Source: Candidatus Didemnitutus sp.
GTDB lineage: Bacteria; Verrucomicrobiota; Verrucomicrobiia; Opitutales; Opitutaceae
DNA: 64,000 nt
NCBI GenBank assembly: GCA_019634575.1
Contig: JAHCAY010000003.1
Span: forward strand, 186,001-250,000
Direction: 5' to 3'
Of this stretch, positions 50,754 to 59,625 are shown piece after piece. The notes beneath the pieces were generated by a model. That model was not told the DNA's origin. It ran no database searches and saw nothing but the letters and a program-made list of their open reading frames with translations. A program made the position numbers and the translations under genes. Each line of letters opens with the position of its first letter. Positions within the stretch are counted from its first letter, which is position 1.

Positions 50754-53700
50754 TTAGGCCGAGAGCCGCGTGCGCGTCTCCGGGCGTGCCGCGGCTGTCG
50801 TTCGCCGACGGGGGGAAACGGCGGCCGATTCCCGACCTGTTTCCGCAGCCGACTCCTCGCGGGAGCCATCGGCCGACAGTTGGGATCCGGCTTGGTTCTT
50901 GGTGATGTCCAAGGCCTCCACGAGTTCGGACTGCCGGCGCAGCAACTCACGATACCTTTCCTCATGATCGAAAACGGCGCCCACCAACGCGGCCAATTCG
51001 GCCCTTCGCCGGCTCGCGTCGAGCAGCGCATTTCTGGCGTTGGCCAATTGCTCGTCAATGGACCGGGCCGTGTGCTCCAACGAGGCGATCGTGCCTGCGG
51101 GGGAGGCCGTGACATTCGCGTGGTGCTCGGTTGCACCGCGAAGCGTCAACCGATCGGGAACGGTCGAACGGAATTCCAGACGAAAGCCCGCGAATTGACC
51201 GATTTCGATGGCGCCCAACTGGCCGCGGCGGTGCGCGTCTTTGAATTCCGCGAGGAGATAGACGAGCGCGTTGCCGGCCTCGGTGCGGTCGCTGAAAGTG
51301 CGCTTCTCGAGACGGATCGTGAACAGCTCGCCTTTCGTTTCGGAGCGGATGGCGCTGTCTTTCTCCAAGGCCGCGATCCGCTCGACGAGCCGGACTTCAT
51401 CCTCCTCGGTATGGCGCAAACGGCTGCGAGTGGCGAATTGCGCTTCCGCGTGCTCCGCCCGAAGGCGCGAGAGACGCATCACCTCCGCATCGACCTTGGC
51501 TTTCTCGATCACCAGCGGATTGCCGGAGGCGATGGCTTTCACCTCCGCATAGGTGAGCGCGGGAGCATCGAGGTCCTCGATGCGCCGCGCCGCTGAATGT
51601 CCGGTCATCACCTGCGCGATGAACCGGGCCTTGATTTCCAAGGTCTGCCACATGTAAGCGTCGAAGCTGCCTTCGGTGACATAACGAAAGATCCGCACGG
51701 TCGCATTGGTGTTGCCCTGACGGAGAATCCGGCCCTCGCGTTGCTCGATGTCGGCCGGGCGCCATGGGGCGTCCAAGTGATGCAGGGCCACGAGCTTGGT
51801 TTGCGCGTTGGTTCCGGCTCCCATCTTCTGGGTCGAGCCCATCAGGATGCGAACATTGCCGGAGCGGACATCCTTGAACAACGCCAGCTTCGCCGCATCG
51901 GAATCGTGGTCATGGATGAAAGCGATCTCGTCGGTCGGAACGCCACGGGCGACGAGTTTGTCGCGAAGATCAACATAGGCCGAGAACTCGCCGCCAAACA
52001 CCTTCGGAGTGGAAAGGTCGCAGAATACCATCTGGGTGAGGCGCTCGGAACGGGTCTCCGCCCACAGAGAATGGATTTGGCGGACCGCCTGGTTCAGCTT
52101 GCTCGACGCATGGTCGGCGGATGATGGTCGCATGAGACGCAGGTCGAGAGCCGCCTTCCGCCCCTCACCCGTGATCTTGAGCATGTTGTCGACCGAAGGG
52201 TCGACGCGGTCGGTCTTGAGTTTCTCGGCGCGTTTCGCGAGGTGAGCGACGAAGGATTTGAGTTCGGGTGAACAGGGGGCGCTGACGATCCGGGGCTTCC
52301 CGCCTTCAAGTTTCGGGACCGGCAGGTTGAGCATCTCGGCGGTCTGGATGTCCGCGACTTCGCGGAAGAGCTGCATGAGTTCCGGGACGTTGACGAAACG
52401 GGCGAAACGCGTGTGGAGGCGATATCCGGCGCCATCGGGGGCCAACTCCATCGCGGTCACCGGTTCGCCGAAGGTGCCAGCCCATCCGTCGAAATGATGC
52501 AGGTGACGCAGCCGCAGAGCGGCGGGCTGGAGATAGCGCTGCATCGTGAACATCTCGGCCATGGTGTTCGTGACCGGAGTACCGGTAGCGAAGACCACTC
52601 CACCGCCGCCGTTGAGACGCTGCACGTGCTGCACTTTGAGGAACATGTCGAATGCCCGCTCGGAGGCGGTCTGGGGAAGACCAGCCACCCGCGTCATTTT
52701 GGTGACGTAAAACAGGTTCTTGAACGCTTGGGCTTCGTCCACGAAGAGCCGATCGACGCCGAGTTCCTCGAAGGTGATGGTGTCATCTTTCCGGTGTTCG
52801 GCGGAGAGCGTCTTAATGCGAGCTTCCAGGCGCTTCTTGGCCCGCTCGAGTTCCTTCACGATTCTCGTGCCACCGGAGCCAGCACGCGCTTTCTGGGCGG
52901 CGATGCAGTCCTCGAGTTCCGCCAATTGTTGATCCAAGAAATCCGCGTGGGCTCGCGCCGAGAGCGGCAGGCGCTCGAAGCCGGCATGGGTGACGACCAC
53001 GGCATCCCAATTGTTGGTGGCAATGCGGCTCATCAGTTCGCGCCGGCGGTCGCTCGAGAAGTCGTCCTTGCCGGCGGCGAGAATGTTCGCGCCGGGATAT
53101 AAGTGCAGCAGTTCGGTGGAGAACTGCCCGAGCATGTGATTGGGCACGACGATCAGGGGTTTGCGGGCGAGCCCCAGACGCTTCAGCTCCATCGCCGCGG
53201 CGGCCATGGTGTAAGTCTTGCCCGCGCCCACGACGTGCGCGAGGAGCACGTTGGGAGACTGGAGGATTCGCCACACGGCCGCCTTTTGGTGACGTCGAAG
53301 CGCGATCGCCGGATTGGCACCGGGCAACTGCAGGTGATCACCGTTGAATGTCCGCAGGCGCGTGCAATTGTAGGTCGCGTTGTAGAGGGCGACCAGTCGC
53401 TCGCGGCGAGCGTCGTCGGACCAGATCCAGTCGGCGAAACGGTCGCGGATCTTCTGCTGCTTGTCGCGCGCCGCTTCGGTCGCCGTGGGATTCACGACCG
53501 GCTGGTCGTCGACGTAGTCGTAGACGGTGGGAGTACGGAGATTGAGCGCGTGCTCGAGAAGCTCGTGCGCGGTGACGCGCTCCGTGCCCCACTCGCTCCG
53601 ATTGGCGACACCGGTCTTTGCGTAGTAACTCACCTCGATGGACCAGAGTCCAAGCTCCGCAACGTGGTGCACGCGCACGTCATTGGAACCGTGGGCGCGA

Positions 53701-55940
53701 AGCAATTCCTGGCCGAAGGCGGTGACGTCGTCGGTGGGAATCCAAGCGGAGCCGAGGCGGGCGTCGATTTCCGTGGCCTTGAGTTCGGCGGGCTGAACGG
53801 AGCGAAGCGCCTCCACGTTCGACGCGAAGCGGGTGTCGTGCCCCGCCGCCTCGACCGCAGCGGCGAGCTTTTGCCGGACGTCACCGGAGAGATACTCGTC
53901 CTCCGCTTCCCACCGACGGGTGGTGGGATTCAAGAACAGGGCGCCGTTCAGTTCGGGCAGGAATTCCTCCGCGGGACGACGGAGCAGGCGAGCGATATGA
54001 TCGAGATCGACCCGACCCTTTTCATTCAGCGTGACGACCAATGCCTCCCGGGCATCGGAGGCGCTTTCAACCGGCCGACGGCGCTGCACCGTGCGCTCGC
54101 GAAACAGCGCGGTCTTCGTCGCAATGTTCGTGTGCTCGTCGTAGTTTTCCAGGGAAAGGAGAAGCGGCAGGTCGGGATCGCCGGCCAAGGCCCGCAAATT
54201 GGCCGTGCGGGAGACCGGTCCGAATTGACCGACAAAATCGTCATACTCCCGGTTCAGTCGCTGGCGCGTGGATGCAATCTCCGCCTCGGGTCGATCCTCC
54301 ACCTGGGCCTGCAGGCAGTCCCGCGCGGCGTCGCGCACGCGAATCAGGCGACGCATGCGTCTGGCCAAGGAAGGAGAAAGACTCGTGAGCAGCCGCAATT
54401 CGTTCCCGTCACGGACCGCAAGCGTCCCGCCGGCTTCGCCGGTCAGGACGTAGGCATTGGGTTTGACGCCCGCCGGCACCGGCAATGTGACTCGCACCGT
54501 GGCGATCTCGACCGCGGTGAGCGGCCGGTAGCAATCTGCGGGGAGGTTCGAGAGCGCCGTCGCCAACGCGGTGGAAAGCTCGCGGTCGTCGGGTGCAAGC
54601 CGAACCTCCTCCCGACCGTGCAGGCCGTGCGCGACGATTTCCAGGCGACCCAGCATCATCCCGAGGTGCGCGTGGTAGTACTCGTTGAGGAAGACGCCTT
54701 GCTCCGCGGGAAACTCCGGCGCGGGGCGGCTCTCCCGCCAGCGGGGTCCCGCGATCGCTTCGCCCGGAAGGCGCTTGCGGAGAAAAACCATGTCGGTGGT
54801 GACGTGCGTGTTCGCGTTCCGGACGAAGGTGGTGTGCGGGAGGCGAATGGCACCAAGCAGGTCGCACGATTTGGCGAGCGTCTCCCGCATGGTCGGTTGC
54901 TGTTTATCCAGCGTCCCGCGCGAAGTCACGAAAGCGATGAGCCCTCCGGGGCGCACTCGCTCGACCGTTGCGACGAAGAAGTAATCGTGGATCGCGAATC
55001 GACGGGGGTTCAGTCTGGGGTCGAACGGCGCATAGTCGCCGAATGGGACATTGGAAATGGCCAGATCGTAGCCGTTCGCGGGCAGCACCGATTCCTCGAA
55101 CGGTTGCGACCGGATGTCGGCGCCCGGATAGAGGTGACCTGCCAGGCGCGCGGTGAGCGGATCGATCTCGATGCCGGTGAGAAAGGACCCGACCCGCAGG
55201 TCGTCGGGCATCAGGCCGAAGAAGTGCCCCACCCCGCACGCCGGTTCCAGAATCCTGCCGCCCCGGAATCCCATTCTTTGCACCGCGGTCCACATGGCTC
55301 GGATGACCGGTTCCGGAGTGTAGTGCGCATTGAGAACCGTGGCGCGGGCCGCCTGATATTCCTCCGGACGAAGGAGTTCGCGGAGGGTCGACTGTTCGGC
55401 GGCCCATTTTGGGGTCTCCTCCGGCGTAGAAAACACGTGCGGGAGCCCACCCCATCCCACGTAGCGCACGAGAACGCGTTGCTCGTCGGGAGCTACGGTG
55501 CGTTGCTCGCGCTCGAGGAGTTGGAGGAGGCGAATCGCGGCGACATTGTCCGAGAATTTCTCGCGCAGGCCGCCCTCGCCCAGGTGGTCGGCCGCGGTGA
55601 TCCGGTACCCGACGCGATTCAGTCCCTCGGCGGAGCTTCCTCCGCGGGGAGGAGGATGTATTTCTCGCGGATCAGTTCCCACGCTTGGTCGTGGGCCTGC
55701 TGCGGGGTCATGTTCCGGCGCGTGAATTCCCGGGTCAACCGCGTCATCTCGCGGAAGGTCTGCCGCTCCGCCTCGCGGAGAGCGGCTGTCAGGCGCCCCT
55801 CCGCCTCGAGTTCCGCCACCATCCGAGGCCGGAACTGCCGCCAATGCTTCTCGGCCATCAGGCCGTAGGTCGTGAGATCGCTCATGCGCGAGTGCGGAAA
55901 GGAAGTCGAGTTGGCCTCCGGGGGAGTGCTTCTGGGCCAT
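50754..55940 (-). CDS. DarB-like N6-methylase / SNF2-type helicase protein
   Basis: The reading is 1728 residues from the ATG at 55940. The convincing part begins near residue 107 (55622), because residues 21-106 overlap a separate 88-residue gene in another frame and lose high-GC3 codon use. The methylase-like region has motif I RILEPACGVGHFFG (about 229-242) and motif IV-like ISNVPFGDY (about 295-303). The helicase follows with Walker A LLAHVVGAGKTYT (about 899-911), DEAQAFKNL (about 1068), and late motifs STQKMGAGTNAQT and EQREGRILRQGNTN, then a coiled-coil tail. Phage P1 DarB and similar element proteins have this build and protect incoming DNA from restriction. The role in protecting transferred element DNA is inferred. 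Confidence 0.85.
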   Translation of the reverse strand: MAQKHSPGGQLDFLSALAHERSHDLRPDGREALAAVPASDGGGTRGGGAPDSRSPRGGAADLPRDDAVDPGIHAPEHDPAAGPRPSVGTDPREIHPPPRGGSSAEGLNRVGYRITAADHLGEGGLREKFSDNVAAIRLLQLLEREQRTVAPDEQRVLVRYVGWGGLPHVFSTPEETPKWAAEQSTLRELLRPEEYQAARATVLNAHYTPEPVIRAMWTAVQRMGFRGGRILEPACGVGHFFGLMPDDLRVGSFLTGIEIDPLTARLAGHLYPGADIRSQPFEESVLPANGYDLAISNVPFGDYAPFDPRLNPRRFAIHDYFFVATVERVRPGGLIAFVTSRGTLDKQQPTMRETLAKSCDLLGAIRLPHTTFVRNANTHVTTDMVFLRKRLPGEAIAGPRWRESRPAPEFPAEQGVFLNEYYHAHLGMMLGRLEIVAHGLHGREEVRLAPDDRELSTALATALSNLPADCYRPLTAVEIATVRVTLPVPAGVKPNAYVLTGEAGGTLAVRDGNELRLLTSLSPSLARRMRRLIRVRDAARDCLQAQVEDRPEAEIASTRQRLNREYDDFVGQFGPVSRTANLRALAGDPDLPLLLSLENYDEHTNIATKTALFRERTVQRRRPVESASDAREALVVTLNEKGRVDLDHIARLLRRPAEEFLPELNGALFLNPTTRRWEAEDEYLSGDVRQKLAAAVEAAGHDTRFASNVEALRSVQPAELKATEIDARLGSAWIPTDDVTAFGQELLRAHGSNDVRVHHVAELGLWSIEVSYYAKTGVANRSEWGTERVTAHELLEHALNLRTPTVYDYVDDQPVVNPTATEAARDKQQKIRDRFADWIWSDDARRERLVALYNATYNCTRLRTFNGDHLQLPGANPAIALRRHQKAAVWRILQSPNVLLAHVVGAGKTYTMAAAAMELKRLGLARKPLIVVPNHMLGQFSTELLHLYPGANILAAGKDDFSSDRRRELMSRIATNNWDAVVVTHAGFERLPLSARAHADFLDQQLAELEDCIAAQKARAGSGGTRIVKELERAKKRLEARIKTLSAEHRKDDTITFEELGVDRLFVDEAQAFKNLFYVTKMTRVAGLPQTASERAFDMFLKVQHVQRLNGGGGVVFATGTPVTNTMAEMFTMQRYLQPAALRLRHLHHFDGWAGTFGEPVTAMELAPDGAGYRLHTRFARFVNVPELMQLFREVADIQTAEMLNLPVPKLEGGKPRIVSAPCSPELKSFVAHLAKRAEKLKTDRVDPSVDNMLKITGEGRKAALDLRLMRPSSADHASSKLNQAVRQIHSLWAETRSERLTQMVFCDLSTPKVFGGEFSAYVDLRDKLVARGVPTDEIAFIHDHDSDAAKLALFKDVRSGNVRILMGSTQKMGAGTNAQTKLVALHHLDAPWRPADIEQREGRILRQGNTNATVRIFRYVTEGSFDAYMWQTLEIKARFIAQVMTGHSAARRIEDLDAPALTYAEVKAIASGNPLVIEKAKVDAEVMRLSRLRAEHAEAQFATRSRLRHTEEDEVRLVERIAALEKDSAIRSETKGELFTIRLEKRTFSDRTEAGNALVYLLAEFKDAHRRGQLGAIEIGQFAGFRLEFRSTVPDRLTLRGATEHHANVTASPAGTIASLEHTARSIDEQLANARNALLDASRRRAELAALVGAVFDHEERYRELLRRQSELVEALDITKNQAGSQLSADGSREESAAETGRESAAVSPRRRTTAAARPETRTRLSA
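55619..55885 (-). CDS. small conserved-looking element protein (88 aa)
   Basis: The ATG at 55885 gives an 88-residue, well-structured helical protein: LTTYGLMAEKHWRQFRPRMV, then LEAEGRLTAALREAERQTFR, TREFTRRNMTPQQAHDQAWE and YILLPAEEAP. Its codons are strongly high-GC3, unlike the overlapping helicase frame. It ends with TGA at 55619, overlapping the point where the convincing helicase reading begins (CTGA). The architecture recalls small TnpV-type transposon proteins, but I cannot name its function. It lies 58 bp after a 116-residue hypothetical gene in the relaxase operon. Confidence 0.6.
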   Translation of the reverse strand: MSDLTTYGLMAEKHWRQFRPRMVAELEAEGRLTAALREAERQTFREMTRLTREFTRRNMTPQQAHDQAWELIREKYILLPAEEAPPRD

Positions 55941-55943
55941 GCG

Positions 55944-56294
55944 TCAGAGGGTTTCAACGGTGATCTCGCGCACCTGGGCCGAGTGGCGGTTCGACTGGAA
56001 CTCGCGGTTGGTGCGCACCTCGACGAGGACTTGGAGATCGAGGGCGGCGGCAATGGGACTGAGGCCGCAACCTTCGATGATCACGGTGAGACGATCGGCG
56101 TACAGCGTGAGCGTCTCGGGCTCGCCGGCGGCAAGTTCCCACCAACGGAATTGGGTGACGGGAACGGACACTACCCTGCCGGCGAGGATGAACCTCACAA
56201 CGTGGCAAGGATCGTCGGCGGTTGCGAGTTCGCCCCAGGTAGGCGAAGAAGCGGGCGATAGCGGTGGTTGGTCCCGACGCGCTTGAATCGTCAT
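55944..56294 (-). CDS. hypothetical element protein (116 aa)
   Basis: The 116-residue product starts at the ATG at 56294, one base after the relaxase stop, so it is co-translated. It is mostly beta-strand by pattern (CHVVRFILAGRVVSVPVTQF, ETLTLYADRLTVIIEGCG, LDLQVLVEVRTNREF) with a Pro-rich N-terminus. No family is recognised. It is the second gene of a relaxase, 116-aa, 88-aa, methylase-helicase set. Confidence 0.65.
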   Translation of the reverse strand: MTIQARRDQPPLSPASSPTWGELATADDPCHVVRFILAGRVVSVPVTQFRWWELAAGEPETLTLYADRLTVIIEGCGLSPIAAALDLQVLVEVRTNREFQSNRHSAQVREITVETL

Positions 56295-56295
56295 A

Positions 56296-58914
56296 TCAGG
56301 CTGAAGCGAGGTGCCGATGGTGAAGGCGCTCGCGGAGGCTGAGCGGCGGCGGCGCCGGTTCGTGCAGTTCCGACGCGAGCTTTCGGTCGTCCGGACGGGC
56401 CAGCGCGGCCCGGGCCGCGCGACGATCGGTGGTGAAGATTCGTTGGCTGAGTCGAAACCGCGAATTGCTCACGTAGGCCTGCTTGAGATTGGCGGCCGCA
56501 AGGCCGGCCTCGGCCAAGAGCACTATGCCCCGATCGACCGTCTTCCCTTGAGCGGCGTGCGACGTTGTGGCGTAGCCGTGCGTGAATTGCCTGAACCATG
56601 CGGGGAGCTTGCGACCGTCACGCAGCGCAATGATTCCGTCGCGCTCGAACGCTTCGATCTCGACCAAATCTCCGTTGCGTAGGTCGTGGGCGGCGACATT
56701 CGCGCGAAGGAGCAATCGGTCGCCTTTCGCTAGGGGAATCTCCTTCTCGGTGCCGACTTCGAATGACGACCAGCGACCGGGATCGAAACGCTGGCGTGTG
56801 TTTTCCGCTGTTTGGACGATCAGTTTGTCGCCTTCGACGCCGACCACCCGGACCGATTCCTGCCGCGTGAAATCGCCGCAATTCCGGTGGAAAGTGAGAA
56901 CGTCGCCGGGGCGGTAGTTGCCGACCCGGCGACGCTGCTCGCGCGTCCATTTGAGAGGCAGGATGGAGTTGACCCGCCGCTCGTCGGCCCCGATCAAACC
57001 AGCCGCTTGGAGACGGTGGCGAATGCACTGGGTGAACGAATGAATTTCCGACCAGACCGGAGAAATCGCCAGGCAGGTTTCGCCGCTTTGGATGGTGCGG
57101 AGGTATTCATTGGCGGCGGCATTGAAGAGCGCGGGAGCGGATCGCATGGCCTTGACCGCACCCAACCGCTCGAACGCGGCGAAGGCGCCGCGCGCGTCGC
57201 CGCGAGCAAGCATTCCGACCGCGGCACGATAGGCCGGGTCCCGCTGGCGTCGGATCTCCGAAAGTCGAAACGTCGGCACATCGGCGTATTTTTGCAGGCA
57301 ACGGAGAGCATCGCCGGCTTCAACGGCGTGGTGTTGCTTCACGTCGCCGACGAGGAGCAATCGACACCCATTGAAACGAGCGAGTCGGCAGAGGTCGCGC
57401 ATCTCGCGCACCGAGATCAAACCCGCCTCATCCACCAGCAGCATTCGTCCGCGAACTTCGGCCTGCAGTGAGTGGTCGACCAACAATCGTTGCAACGTGT
57501 GCGCGTCCGCGGTGAGTTCCTTGCGCAGCACCTCGGTCGCGCCGGCGGACGGCGCGCAACCGAACACGCGCAGACCCGCTGCCTCCGCTTCGCGGAGTAC
57601 GGTGCGCAGCGCGGTGGTTTTGCCGGTGCCCGCGTCACCCTGCAGGACGACGACTTGCCGGTCACTGTGGAGGATGCCGCGCACCGCCGCGGCTTGCTCC
57701 GGCGCCAGACCTGCGAATTCCTGCCCGCTGCCAATCGGGGAGACCCGTGATGTATGTCTCGTCCAGCCGACGAACTCCTCCTCTGCTGCGAGCGCGTCCC
57801 GGCTGGCGATTTCTTCATGGTGATGAAGCAACGAGCCGACGGACACCCGCGCGGATAGCTCACGACGGAGAGCCTCGAGGGAAGTCGTCCCTCGCCCTGC
57901 GCAGAGTGCTTCGCGCAGGAGCACCCGCTCATCGACCACGGAACAGCGCTCGAACACGTGCGCTTCGGCAGAACTCAATGCGGCCGGAGCGGTGTCGGGG
58001 ATCGTGACGTTCGCTTGCTGATCGGATTGCGAAATCAAGGCCGCCAGCTTCGGCAGATCCTCGCCGGCCTGGGCTTCCCAGTTCGCCTGCAACTGGGAAC
58101 GACTCAGGGTGCGTTTCTCGGCACGCGAATCGGCTGCGATCGCTTGGAGTGCGTCCTGAGACTCAACGCCGAGGCGTTTGGCCATCGCTGCAATCTGTCG
58201 ACGTCGCTTGCTGAAGCGTTCGCGCAGCTCCGCAGGAATACCCGTGACATCGAAGCCGATGCCGGGACGAGACTCGATGCCGTAACCGGCCGCGCGCATT
58301 CGCGAGGCCAGGCGGTTGTAGCACACCTCCCGGAGAAATGCCTGGTGCCGGTAGTAGCCAGAAGGCTGAACGCCTTTCCATCGCCCTTCCACGGCATCGA
58401 AAGTGACGTTGAGGATGCACACGTGGGTGTGGAGCTGCGGGTCCAGTGCGCGGCTCGTCTCGTGAGTGACAACCGCAGCCACCATCTCGCCGGTCACACG
58501 GTCGTCACCGGCTCCGTCGCGGCGCACTCGGGTGCGCGTGAGCGCTTCCATTTCGTGCAGGGTTTCCGCGACCGCCTCCTCCCACCAATCGGCGATGCGA
58601 TCGTCTCGGCCAACGAAGTAAAGGAGCGACACATCTTTCGGCGCGGAGACCTGACCGAAATAGCAGACCCTCCGACGGGAGCCCTTGTCGCGCAACGTGA
58701 GGCGTTCGCCGGTCGCCGGGTGCTGGCCGCGGCAGAGGGTTTCGAAGTCCTCAAGACGGCAGTCTCCGACCAGGCCAAGGCGCTCCGCGCCACGCCCGCA
58801 CCAACTCATCGGCGTTTCGCCGCCCTGCGACAGGTAGTCCCCCACCTTCAGGTGCTCGCGGAAATATCCCACCGCGCCGCGGACCAATTGACAGGGACGA
58901 TCGAACCTGAGCAT
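56296..58914 (-). CDS. MobF-type relaxase with RecD-like helicase (TrwC/TraI family)
   Basis: The 872-residue protein is shorter than TrwC (966) and F TraI. The relaxase domain (about 1-290) shows a catalytic Tyr region VGYFREHLKVGDYLSQG (Tyr17 and Tyr27). It also has the metal motif THETSRALDPQLHTHVCILN, with His151, His162 and His164 forming the 3-His site. The helicase half has Walker A QGDAGTGKTTALR (Gly426-Thr433), a DEAG Walker B (LLVDEAGLISV, about 485) and late motifs GYATTSHAAQGKTVD and AYVSNSRFR. It nicks oriT, stays bound to the 5' end and unwinds the strand for transfer. Its start faces the divergent gene-free region, the best oriT candidate. Confidence 0.93.
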   Translation of the reverse strand: MLRFDRPCQLVRGAVGYFREHLKVGDYLSQGGETPMSWCGRGAERLGLVGDCRLEDFETLCRGQHPATGERLTLRDKGSRRRVCYFGQVSAPKDVSLLYFVGRDDRIADWWEEAVAETLHEMEALTRTRVRRDGAGDDRVTGEMVAAVVTHETSRALDPQLHTHVCILNVTFDAVEGRWKGVQPSGYYRHQAFLREVCYNRLASRMRAAGYGIESRPGIGFDVTGIPAELRERFSKRRRQIAAMAKRLGVESQDALQAIAADSRAEKRTLSRSQLQANWEAQAGEDLPKLAALISQSDQQANVTIPDTAPAALSSAEAHVFERCSVVDERVLLREALCAGRGTTSLEALRRELSARVSVGSLLHHHEEIASRDALAAEEEFVGWTRHTSRVSPIGSGQEFAGLAPEQAAAVRGILHSDRQVVVLQGDAGTGKTTALRTVLREAEAAGLRVFGCAPSAGATEVLRKELTADAHTLQRLLVDHSLQAEVRGRMLLVDEAGLISVREMRDLCRLARFNGCRLLLVGDVKQHHAVEAGDALRCLQKYADVPTFRLSEIRRQRDPAYRAAVGMLARGDARGAFAAFERLGAVKAMRSAPALFNAAANEYLRTIQSGETCLAISPVWSEIHSFTQCIRHRLQAAGLIGADERRVNSILPLKWTREQRRRVGNYRPGDVLTFHRNCGDFTRQESVRVVGVEGDKLIVQTAENTRQRFDPGRWSSFEVGTEKEIPLAKGDRLLLRANVAAHDLRNGDLVEIEAFERDGIIALRDGRKLPAWFRQFTHGYATTSHAAQGKTVDRGIVLLAEAGLAAANLKQAYVSNSRFRLSQRIFTTDRRAARAALARPDDRKLASELHEPAPPPLSLRERLHHRHLASA

Positions 58915-59231
58915 GCCAACAAAGGATGAATAACCCCTAAATTATCCATGATATCCGCAACGTTCTTTTCCGTCACGTGCGCTTTCGAATGCATTTTTAT
59001 CCCAGTCGCATGACTCTGCTCGATACCGGTGAAGGCAGCGGCTCAAGCATGATGGCATCCGCCCCAGCATTTACCATCACAGAGGGAACACGCCACCCCT
59101 AAGCGAGCTTAGGTCAGGACCACCACGGCGCCACTGTTTCACTGCTTCGCCGCCGCTCTTCCACCGCTCGGATGGCGATCGCATGCGCATATTTTCGATT
59201 TGTATAAACCCATAAATGACTAGCTTGCCAG
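58915..59231. other. candidate oriT / divergent promoter region
   Basis: The 317-bp gene-free stretch lies between the relaxase (minus) and the stb-like operon (plus), where MobF plasmids such as R388 carry oriT. It holds a perfect inverted repeat CCTAAGC-GA-GCTTAGG (59098-59113), a direct repeat of ACCCCTAA (58933-58940 and 59095-59102), an imperfect dyad GGATgAATAA...TTATCC (58924-58947), and AT-rich ends. Such repeats resemble relaxosome binding sites. No nick site can be assigned from sequence alone. Confidence 0.45.
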
Positions 59232-59624
59232 GTGAGCGAATCACCCGACCTGCACGCCCGCCTGCTCGACGATGCCCGACGTTACGACCCGAATGCGCAT
59301 ACGCGCAGCCTCCTCCTGCCCTATCGCGATGTCATCTTGTTGCAGCGCGCAAAATTCATGAGCTACGACCAGATCGCCGCGACGTTCACGCGCCACGGCC
59401 TCAAGGTGTCGCCGCAAGGCGTGGGCGCCTTTTGCCGGCGGCAGTTCAGCCAGGCGGAAATCCTCCGCGTCCGCCGCACTCAGGCGACCGGCGGCGGATC
59501 CTCTCTGAACCCGGGCGAGATGGCCGCGGCGAGCGTCGCTCCCGCTTCGGGGGCTCCCGCTCCGCAGCCTTCCGAGGCTCGCAATGGCCGGCGCGGGCCA
59601 AGGATCGCGCGCGACGACTACTGA
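59232..59624 (+). CDS. small HTH-like DNA-binding protein, StbA-like position
   Basis: The 130-residue reading starts at a GTG at 59232. The middle (YRDVILLQRAKFMSYDQIAA, then TFTRHGLKVSPQGVGAFCRR) looks like a helix-turn-helix. The C-terminus is an Ala/Pro/Ser-rich tail ending in basic residues (RNGRRGPRIARDDY). It is first in an operon with a ParA-like and a membrane-anchored protein beside the oriT candidate. StbA of R388 holds the same position and binds DNA near oriT. Homology to StbA is not seen; the analogy rests on position. Confidence 0.6.
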   Translation: MSESPDLHARLLDDARRYDPNAHTRSLLLPYRDVILLQRAKFMSYDQIAATFTRHGLKVSPQGVGAFCRRQFSQAEILRVRRTQATGGGSSLNPGEMAAASVAPASGAPAPQPSEARNGRRGPRIARDDY

Positions 59625-59625
59625 C

